From contig JBEVKW010000201.1 in the NCBI GenBank assembly GCA_040509495.1, positions 1 through 10,145 of the forward strand: a DNA stretch of 10,145 nt, given 5' to 3'. The position numbers and the translations under genes were made by a program. The notes below the pieces were generated by a model, which made no database searches, was not told the DNA's origin, and saw only the letters and a program-made list of their open reading frames with translations. Source of the DNA: Terrimonas_A sp040509495 (GTDB lineage: Bacteria > Bacteroidota > Bacteroidia > Chitinophagales > Chitinophagaceae). Positions 1 through 5,058 of the stretch are shown piece by piece. Within the stretch, counting starts at the first letter, position 1. The number at the start of each line of letters is the position of its first letter.

Positions 1-62
1 TGTAAAATGTATGGCATTACGAGTATAGGCCAATACTGACTGGCTACGCCTATTGTTGCGAA

Positions 63-812
63 CTAGTCTCTGAGCTTTGACAGTAAACGAAGGATCTCCA
101 GATACAACCATACCAGCGTAACCAGCAAGCCGAATGCACTATACCACTCCATGTATTTAGCGGCACGGGCTTCCACGCCTTTTTCGATCGTATCGAAGTT
201 AAGGAGCAGGTTAAAAGAGGCGAGGCCAACAACCAGAATGGAAAAACCGATTCCAAGAGGTGTTGAAGCATTGGTGAATGACCCGATCGGTGATCCCATT
301 GCAAGATAGGTGATCCACTGGATCAGGTAGAAAATCGCGAGTGCTGCGGTCGCTATGGTGATCACCATGCGGAAACGGCCTGTCACCCGAATGATCCGGT
401 AGCGATAGATAAGGAACATTACCAGTGCCACGATGAGCGTAAGTGCAACCGCCTGCATTGGCAGGCCCGGCGCCGCAAAGTCATAATACGCGCTTACAGC
501 GCCGACGAACAAACCTTCCATCAATGCATATACGGGAGCGAGGAACGGAGACCATTCCTTTTTAAACATCATAATGATCGCAAGCACTAACCCGCCCGCT
601 ACACCAGCAATGATCAGCGGCATGACATTTTCGCCTTTTATCGCCTGATTCCATGAATAAACTGTTGTTACGCCCATCGCCAGCAAAAGAAAGCCAAGCT
701 TATTCATCGTGCCCTTTACGGACATCGCCTGACCTGTGCCTATTCCCTGGAAAATGGTTCCTTCGTACGACTTCTCCTGCAACGTAGGATTACTAGATTT
801 GAATAGTGACAT
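63..812 (-). CDS. Bax inhibitor-1/YccA family integral membrane protein
   Basis: A 249-residue multi-pass inner-membrane protein. About seven hydrophobic segments are visible, roughly at residues 37-54, 64-82, 91-110, 118-137, 148-170, 186-205 and 223-243, after a soluble N-terminus of about 35 residues. Family hallmarks are the WSPFLAPVYALMEGLFVG stretch (about 87-104) and the C-terminal NFDTIEKGVE block (205-214) leading into the last helix, which ends YLEILRLL. The known family (BsYetJ, human TMBIM) forms pH-sensitive calcium-leak channels that use a pair of acidic residues. D207 and E239 are plausible equivalents here, which is inference. The physiological role in Bacteroidota is not established. 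The ATG start at 812 is preceded by an A-rich leader and a 21-bp palindrome, and the stop is TAG. The gene follows the NagB/PIG-L gene on the same strand but lies beyond its terminator, so it is probably transcribed separately. Family assignment is firm, function weak. Confidence 0.93.
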   Translation of the reverse strand: MSLFKSSNPTLQEKSYEGTIFQGIGTGQAMSVKGTMNKLGFLLLAMGVTTVYSWNQAIKGENVMPLIIAGVAGGLVLAIIMMFKKEWSPFLAPVYALMEGLFVGAVSAYYDFAAPGLPMQAVALTLIVALVMFLIYRYRIIRVTGRFRMVITIATAALAIFYLIQWITYLAMGSPIGSFTNASTPLGIGFSILVVGLASFNLLLNFDTIEKGVEARAAKYMEWYSAFGLLVTLVWLYLEILRLLSKLRD

Positions 813-817
813 AGTGG

Positions 818-838
818 TTTATTTTGGGCCAAAATAAA
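818..838. promoter_or_regulatory. Perfect 10-bp inverted repeat in front of the BI-1 gene
   Basis: The arms are TTTATTTTGG (818-827) and CCAAAATAAA (829-838) around a single central G at 828. The element ends five bases upstream of the BI-1 ATG, so it lies in the 5' leader or start region. It could be an operator for a dimeric repressor or a hairpin that masks translation initiation. With a one-base spacer, a DNA-protein site fits better than an RNA hairpin, because the hairpin would have to open several central pairs. The symmetry is seen directly; the role is inferred. Confidence 0.45.
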
Positions 839-919
839 GCTTTTTTTCCTGGGGGCAAAGTCCCGTTATGGATGGTTGTCCGCTGACCCTTCATTGCGAT
901 CCGCCAGATGCATAACAAA

Positions 920-956
920 AAAGCAGAAGCCTTCCGTTCCCGGGCGCTTCTGCTTT
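920..956 (-). terminator. Intrinsic terminator downstream of the NagB/PIG-L gene
   Basis: Perfect 11-bp arms AAAGCAGAAGC (920-930) and GCTTCTGCTTT (946-956) enclose a 15-base loop containing CCCGGG. Read leftward, the stem is followed by a run of six T (TTTTTTGTTA, complement of 913-922, partly overlapping the stem). It begins about 70 bases after the TAA stop of the upstream gene. Read rightward, only TTT precedes AATA, so it works best for leftward transcripts. It separates the transcript of the fusion gene from the BI-1 gene. Confidence 0.85.
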
Positions 957-1024
957 AATATCTTTCAATTCACTCCCCGTTCACCGGGCGAACGGTCAAC
1001 GATCCAGCCGAAATTTCTTCCTGC

Positions 1025-2953
1025 TTAATAATGCCATCTTACAAAAGCTTCCATTGCAGCATAATGCGTCAGGCCGAGATCGGCATAAATACGGGCAGTT
1101 GCGGCATTACGGGCTTCGGCGCGCTGCCAGAATTCGCGGGAATCGCTACCCTGGAATGGGACCATGTCTTTCTGCGACTGGTGGATGAAGATGCCAAAAC
1201 GCTTTTTCACCACTTGGTCAGGGCTCATAGGGATGGCCATTTCGATCTCCTCTATATTCCATTCCTGCCATGCTCCTTTATAAAGCCAAAGCCAGCAATC
1301 ATTGATCCATTCGTCGCCAGCCGCTTTGATACGTCTCAATGCTTCCAGGACCACGTTAAAGCAAACGAGGTGAGTGCCGTGCGGATCAGCAAAATCACCG
1401 GCACAGTAAACCTGGTGCGGTTTTACCTTGCGCAGCAGTTCGATCGTGATCTCCACGTCTTTTTCGCCCATGGGATTCTTTTCGATCGTTCCTGTCTCGT
1501 AGAACGGAAGATTTTGGAAATGAATATTCTTGTCCGGGATGCCTACATACCTGCAGGTTGCTTTCGCTTCACACCGGCGGATCAATCCTTTTATGCTGCG
1601 GATGGTGGGCGTATCCACTTGGTTTGACTTTTTGGAAGCAATGAACTCCCGTGCTTCTTCAAGAATTCTTCCTGATGTCTTTGTGTCAATACCTACGATC
1701 TCTTCAAAGCCGACTGCGAAATCCAGGAAACGGGTAACAAATTCGTCGGTCACGGCAATATTGCCCGAGGTCTGGTAACCCACATGGACATCATGTCCCT
1801 GGTCATGCAGCCGCTGAAAGGTACCGCCCATGCTGATAATATCATCATCCGGGTGCGGGGAGAAGATGATCACGCGTTTTGGATAGGGTTCTGAGCGTTC
1901 AGGATGCGCAGGGATCACTGCATCAGGTTTTCCACCAGGCCAGCCCGTGATAGAGTCGCGCAGCATATAGTAAACCTGAAGGTTGATCTCGTAAGCATCA
2001 CCTTTTTCTACCAGCAGATCGCTCAGGCCAAATTCGTTATAATCGCTGTTTGTCAGGCTTAATACCGGCTTTTTCAGCTTAAGCGCCATGTTCACCACCG
2101 CTTTTTTGATCATCAGTGAAGTCCATTCGCAATCGCCGGTCAGCCACGGTGTTTTGTTACGGGTGAGCTCAGCGGCGGCGGCTTCATCGACGAAGAAAGT
2201 AACATCGTCGTGGTTCTGCAACAGTGAGGCAGGCACGTGTTCGGAATCATCATCTTCAACGGCCTGTTTGATGACAGGCGCTTTGGAAGGTCCCCAGGCC
2301 AGAAGGATTACCTTTTTCGCTTTTAAGATCGTTCCGATACCCATAGTGATCGCCAGACGGGGAACCTGTGAGATATTCGCAAACTCGTATGCATTGGCAA
2401 TCCGGGTCGAATTATCCAGGGTGATCAGTCGCGTACGGGAATAAATGCCAGAGCCCGGTTCGTTGAAACCGATATGTCCATTGGTGCCGATCCCCAGTAT
2501 TTGCAGATCTATTCCTCCCGCTGCTTCAATCTTTTTTTCGTATTGAATGCAATGCGATTTGATCTCTTCTTTATTTATTTCGCCATTGGGAATGTGAATG
2601 TTTTCCGGTAAAATATCAACATGATCGAAAAGATTTGCCTTCATAAAGCGGTTATAGCTTTGCAGGGCATCTGTTTCTATCGGATAATATTCATCCAGGT
2701 TAAATGTGATCACATTTTTAAAGCTCAGACCTTCTTCTTTATGCATTCTTACGAGTTCCGCATAAAGAGATTTTGGAGTGGAGCCAGTTGCAAGTCCTAA
2801 TACGCAAGACTGTTTCTGCTGCTGTTTCGATCTGATCAAATTTGCAATTTCCACGGCTACTGCCGCAGATCCTTTCTTAGGATCAGGAAATACTTTAACG
2901 GGGATTTTTTCAAAGCTGTCTGAAAGATCCATTGCAGCTGCTTTTTTTGCCAT
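1025..2953 (-). CDS. nagB: Glucosamine-6-phosphate deaminase fused to a PIG-L/LmbE-type deacetylase
   Basis: A 642-residue cytoplasmic two-domain enzyme. Residues about 17-265 are NagB-like (glucosamine-6-phosphate + H2O to fructose-6-phosphate + NH3). Phosphate-loop LGLATGSTP is at 52-60, NLDEY with catalytic Asp87 is at 85-89, and GTNGHIGFNEP with His160 and Glu165 is at 156-166. The Asp of E. coli NagB just before this His is Asn158, as in Bacillus NagB. After a linker of about 90 residues, a PIG-L domain begins near 359. It has SPHPDDD (365-371; His367 and Asp370 as likely zinc ligands) and DPHGTH (523-528; His528 as the likely third ligand). PIG-L enzymes remove N-acetyl groups from GlcNAc-containing molecules, so the fusion could join deacetylation to deamination in amino-sugar or peptidoglycan recycling; this is inference. 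The domain order and length match a fusion known in Bacteroidota. The ATG at 2953 gives a complete NagB N-terminus. It is transcribed alone and ends at a strong terminator. The gene symbol refers to the N-terminal domain. Confidence 0.95.
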   Translation of the reverse strand: MAKKAAAMDLSDSFEKIPVKVFPDPKKGSAAVAVEIANLIRSKQQQKQSCVLGLATGSTPKSLYAELVRMHKEEGLSFKNVITFNLDEYYPIETDALQSYNRFMKANLFDHVDILPENIHIPNGEINKEEIKSHCIQYEKKIEAAGGIDLQILGIGTNGHIGFNEPGSGIYSRTRLITLDNSTRIANAYEFANISQVPRLAITMGIGTILKAKKVILLAWGPSKAPVIKQAVEDDDSEHVPASLLQNHDDVTFFVDEAAAAELTRNKTPWLTGDCEWTSLMIKKAVVNMALKLKKPVLSLTNSDYNEFGLSDLLVEKGDAYEINLQVYYMLRDSITGWPGGKPDAVIPAHPERSEPYPKRVIIFSPHPDDDIISMGGTFQRLHDQGHDVHVGYQTSGNIAVTDEFVTRFLDFAVGFEEIVGIDTKTSGRILEEAREFIASKKSNQVDTPTIRSIKGLIRRCEAKATCRYVGIPDKNIHFQNLPFYETGTIEKNPMGEKDVEITIELLRKVKPHQVYCAGDFADPHGTHLVCFNVVLEALRRIKAAGDEWINDCWLWLYKGAWQEWNIEEIEMAIPMSPDQVVKKRFGIFIHQSQKDMVPFQGSDSREFWQRAEARNAATARIYADLGLTHYAAMEAFVRWHY

Positions 2954-2984
2954 AGTGGTTATTTTCCTATCTGAATTGAGTGGT

Positions 2985-2992
2985 CAAAGATA
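2985..2992 (-). promoter_or_regulatory. Possible Bacteroidota -7 promoter element for the NagB/PIG-L gene
   Basis: Read leftward this is TATCTTTG, an exact match to the Bacteroidota -7 consensus TAnnTTTG. It lies 31 bases upstream of the ATG at 2953, which would give a short leader of about 20-25 bases. The nearest upstream TTTG (complement of 3019-3022) is 26 bases away, longer than the usual spacing of about 19-21, so the -33 part is weak or absent. Confidence 0.4.
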
Positions 2993-3100
2993 TTAAAATG
3001 TAACCATTCTCATAGGGTCAAATCGCTGGTTTTAAACGGAGAATGTAAAGATTTAACCTGCAAGAAAACGCAGTACGGGTGTTAGTTTGGGGGACAGGTA

Positions 3101-3136
3101 GGAGGGGTTGATAGGTTTGTTAGATTTGATAGGTTT
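3101..3136 (+). repeat. Left array of 9-bp degenerate repeats (GATAGGTTT type)
   Basis: Successive 9-mers are GGAGGGGTT (3101-3109), GATAGGTTT (3110-3118), GTTAGATTT (3119-3127) and GATAGGTTT (3128-3136). The second and fourth units are identical and the third differs at three positions. No methionine-initiated ORF explains the period. It is paired with a related array in the opposite orientation at 3216-3260. Confidence 0.6.
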
Positions 3137-3215
3137 ATTACGCCACTTTCATTCTATAGATGACAGGTAATAGTAAGCGCACTTTATCAACTTAACTATT
3201 TAAGTCTGTAGCGCG

Positions 3216-3260
3216 GAATCTAGGAAACCGAAGGAACCTATGAAACATACCAAACCTCTC
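3216..3260 (-). repeat. Right array of 9-bp degenerate repeats, inverted relative to the left array
   Basis: Read on the minus strand, the 9-mers are GAGAGGTTT (3252-3260), GGTATGTTT (3243-3251), CATAGGTTC (3234-3242), CTTCGGTTT (3225-3233) and CCTAGATTC (3216-3224). They share a loose nnTAGGTTT pattern with the left array. The array starts two bases beyond the sigma-gene stop codon, so it would form the beginning of that transcript's 3' untranslated region. Together with the left array it could fold into a long imperfect hairpin around about 79 bases. Confidence 0.5.
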
Positions 3261-3262
3261 AC

Positions 3263-3850
3263 TCACAACACCCATCCCACCAGCATGAGCAAAGTCTTCT
3301 TCAGCGCCTTGATAGCCTGGCTCATCAGGTTACGTGCTACCTGGTAGTTGATGTTCATGATATCGCTGATCTCTTCATAGCTGAGTTCCTGGTAGATCTT
3401 TAAGTAGATGATCTCGCGCTGACGGTTGGATAATTTTTTCAGTGCATCGATGATGCGCTGTTTTTTGTTGAAGTCTTCCTGTTGTTCGATCATGAAGTTA
3501 TCATGACTCACTTCAAACAGCATTTCGCCGGGATCATTTTCGTTGAGTGTGGTGGAATGAGGGAAACGTTGCTTTTTATACAATTTATATTTTAATGCCT
3601 TGAGCAGGTAAGCCTGAACAGATTGAATTTCTGAACGCGACTTACTTTGCCAGATCTCTGCAAACAGATCCTGGATGCTGTCTTCCAGTAAACCTTTATC
3701 CGCGCAGATCTTGCTTCCATACCTGATGAGTAATGGGTAGTAGGCGGTAAAAAGCTGGGCAAGTGCATCCCGGTCTCCATTCTTCAGCGCATGCCAAAGT
3801 GTAATATGAGGGTGCTCAATTCGCAAACGTTGTGAATAGATTTCCTGCAA
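3263..3850 (-). CDS. ECF-type RNA polymerase sigma factor of the Bacteroidota FecR-partner class
   Basis: A 195-residue sigma-70 family protein of ECF size, holding only regions 2 and 4. Region 2 spans about 28-95, with DALAQLFTAYYPLLIRYG and LEDSIQDLFAEIWQ (55-68) for core binding and -10 recognition. Region 4 spans about 134-187, with LSNRQREIIYLKIYQELSYEE followed by the helix-turn-helix ISDIMNINYQVARNLMSQAI for -35 recognition. It is divergent from fecR and a susCD pair, so it is expected to be held by that FecR and to drive the operon once released. The chosen start is TTG at 3850. No in-frame ATG precedes region 2, and an in-frame TGA lies upstream at 3866-3868. A second TTG eight codons further in is an alternative. 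Divergence is slightly unusual, since sigma and fecR are often co-directional. Family certain, exact N-terminus uncertain. Confidence 0.93.
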   Translation of the reverse strand: MQEIYSQRLRIEHPHITLWHALKNGDRDALAQLFTAYYPLLIRYGSKICADKGLLEDSIQDLFAEIWQSKSRSEIQSVQAYLLKALKYKLYKKQRFPHSTTLNENDPGEMLFEVSHDNFMIEQQEDFNKKQRIIDALKKLSNRQREIIYLKIYQELSYEEISDIMNINYQVARNLMSQAIKALKKTLLMLVGWVL

Positions 3851-3858
3851 AATAGGCT

Positions 3859-3891
3859 TTAAAAATCAACAATCAATAAAGAGCGGAACAT
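3859..3891 (-). other. Possible 10-codon upstream mini-ORF before the sigma gene
   Basis: ATG at 3891 opens a reading frame encoding MFRSLLIVDF, followed by TAA at 3859-3861. It ends eight bases before the TTG start at 3850, in a different frame. It could be a leader peptide that supplies ribosomes to the weak TTG start by re-initiation, or a chance ORF. A mini-ORF this short is statistically unremarkable. Confidence 0.2.
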
Positions 3892-3944
3892 GGCTGAACG
3901 GCCTGTGGAAGATTTTTTTTAAAATTTCACATTACAAAACAAAT

Positions 3945-3967
3945 CCGGGCGGCACCCGGTATTTTTA
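3945..3967 (+). promoter_or_regulatory. GC hairpin with T-rich tail in the fecR leader (attenuator-like)
   Basis: CCGGG (3945-3949) and CCCGG (3955-3959) form a 5-bp GC stem with a CGGCA loop, followed directly by TATTTTTAT. It ends about 14-22 bases upstream of the fecR ATG at 3982. No gene upstream reads in this direction, so it is not a terminator for a preceding gene. If transcribed, it could attenuate the operon or structure the start region. The stem is short, so confidence is low. Confidence 0.35.
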
Positions 3968-3981
3968 TAACAAAAAGAAAT

Positions 3982-4968
3982 ATGAGCAGGAGCTTTCAAC
4001 GGGTCGAAGATGTAATCGAAAATGAGGATTTCCAGAATTGGTTTGCAGGAAAGCACGTAGCAGGATGGGAGGAATGGCTTACTGCAAATCCTTTACAGGC
4101 TGAACTGGTGAATGAAGCTGTTGCTTTTATGAAGGATGTACGGATAAAGGAAGCGGCCGTTCCGGCACACGAGATCGCCGAAGCATATGCAAAACTTGAA
4201 AACCGGATCGGTGATGAAAAACAGCAGGGACGCATCGTGTCATTGACCCGCAACCGGTTTAAACGCTGGATCAGTGTGGCTGCTGCCGTGCTGTTGCTCG
4301 CCGCTGCATTCCCCGTCTGGAAATATCTTACCAAAGATCCTTCTGTTAGTACACAATACGGTCAGATCGCCAGTCACCAGTTACCGGATGGCTCGACGAT
4401 GGTGTTAAATGCCAATAGCTGCGCTACGCTCAGCAAAGACTGGAAAGAGGGCAAAGACCGGGAGATATGGCTTAACGGTGAAGCTTTCTTCCATGTAAAA
4501 AAGACAGTCAAAAAAGACCGGTTTGTAGTACATACGAACGATCTGGACGTCATCGTAACCGGAACTCAGTTCAATGTCTGGACAAGAGATAATAAAACAA
4601 ACGTGCTGCTGACTGAAGGAAGTGTAACGATCCGAACGGCAACAGGCGAAGAAATCAAAATGGCTCCCGGTGACTTTGTACAGATCGATCATAAAACCCT
4701 TGAAAAGAAAACAGCGAACGAAGAACGCATTCTTGCATGGAAAGATAACAGGATACTGTTTGACGGTACTCCTGTCAGGGAAGCGGCTCGCATAATACAG
4801 GAACACTACGGCATCAAAGTGACAGTGGATGATTCGGTACCCGACGCTAACACACTCGGGGGGATGATGCCAAACAACAATCTGGATGTACTGCTACGTT
4901 CAATAGAAGCAACGAACGATTACAGGATCTCCCGCAAGGACGGGGAGATCCTGATATCAAAACCTTAA
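3982..4968 (+). CDS. FecR-family anti-sigma factor / sigma regulator
   Basis: A 328-residue single-pass inner-membrane regulator. The cytoplasmic N-terminal part (about 1-95) holds the sigma-binding region, with WEEWLTANPLQAELVNEAVAFM at 29-50. One membrane helix follows (about 97-113, ISVAAAVLLLAAAFPVW). The periplasmic FecR domain runs about 125-220, with QLPDGSTMVLNANS, WLNGEAFFHVKK and GTQFNVW as family blocks. The C-terminal DUF4974-like domain (about 258-326), with ILFDGTPVREAARIIQEHYGIKV, resembles the STN fold and would contact the STN domain of the transporter. By analogy with FecR/FupR it receives the substrate signal from SusC and controls the divergent sigma factor. Length and domain order are complete. 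It starts at ATG after an A-rich stretch (AAAAAGAAAT) and ends 90 bases before susC. The substrate signal is unknown. Confidence 0.95.
   Translation: MSRSFQRVEDVIENEDFQNWFAGKHVAGWEEWLTANPLQAELVNEAVAFMKDVRIKEAAVPAHEIAEAYAKLENRIGDEKQQGRIVSLTRNRFKRWISVAAAVLLLAAAFPVWKYLTKDPSVSTQYGQIASHQLPDGSTMVLNANSCATLSKDWKEGKDREIWLNGEAFFHVKKTVKKDRFVVHTNDLDVIVTGTQFNVWTRDNKTNVLLTEGSVTIRTATGEEIKMAPGDFVQIDHKTLEKKTANEERILAWKDNRILFDGTPVREAARIIQEHYGIKVTVDDSVPDANTLGGMMPNNNLDVLLRSIEATNDYRISRKDGEILISKP
4925..4951 (+). promoter_or_regulatory. 9-bp inverted repeat inside the 3' end of fecR
   Basis: GGATCTCCC (4925-4933) and GGGAGATCC (4943-4951) are perfect arms around a 9-base loop, ending 14 bases before the TAA codon. 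The RNA would form a stable GC-rich hairpin close to the fecR-susC junction. No T-run follows, so it is not a standard terminator. It could be a processing or stability element that sets different levels of regulator and transporter mRNA. It could also be a coincidence of coding sequence. Confidence 0.3.
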
Positions 4969-5058
4969 CGGTTCCGACAGTTACGCTAATGGCGCGGATT
5001 ACGTAATTGTCCAATTGCCTGAGGTATAGCATATCGCTAAACAAATAAAACTGCAACA

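Larger units (their letters stand above)
2954..3262. other. 309-bp intergenic region between the sigma gene and the NagB/PIG-L gene
   Basis: I find no coding sequence, tRNA or convincing intrinsic terminator here. Its right end is the 3' flank of the leftward sigma gene and its left end is the 5' flank of the NagB/PIG-L gene. It contains a candidate -7 element near 2985 and two 9-bp-periodic repeat arrays in opposite orientation (3101-3136 and 3216-3260, listed separately). The stretch 3137-3215 between them is AT-rich with no recognisable structure. Confidence 0.6.
3851..3981. promoter_or_regulatory. Divergent sigma/fecR intergenic promoter region
   Basis: 131 bp between the divergent starts. 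It must carry promoters for both directions unless one gene is read from further away. It is AT-rich, with T8 at 3913-3920 running into AAAA (3921-3924) and a tandem 7-mer AATCAAC-AATCAAT at 3864-3877. I found no clean TAnnTTTG element in either direction, so the promoters may be of another type, possibly read by the ECF sigma itself. A GC hairpin lies at the fecR-proximal end. Confidence 0.5.

Noticed and set aside
25..53. Inverted repeat ATAGGC...GCCTAT downstream of the BI-1 gene as a terminator
   Set aside because: The stem is only 6 bp with a 17-base loop, and no adequate T-run follows in the leftward direction. The true 3' end may lie beyond the window.
1031..1627. A 198-codon open frame on the plus strand
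   Set aside because: It lies wholly antisense to the well-conserved PIG-L part of the fusion gene and its translation shows no recognisable domain.
1841..1861. HPDDD instead of the common HPDDE motif in the PIG-L domain as a defect
   Set aside because: The metal-binding His and Asp are unchanged, and the final acidic position is a conservative change that I believe is common in this fusion family.
2474..2486. Asn158 in place of the catalytic Asp of E. coli NagB as a sign of an inactive enzyme
   Set aside because: Asn at this position is also found in Bacillus NagB, which is active, and the neighbouring His and Glu are present.
3108..3136. The AGGTTT repeats as a CRISPR array
   Set aside because: The units are 9 bases, directly adjacent without spacers, degenerate, and no cas gene is present.
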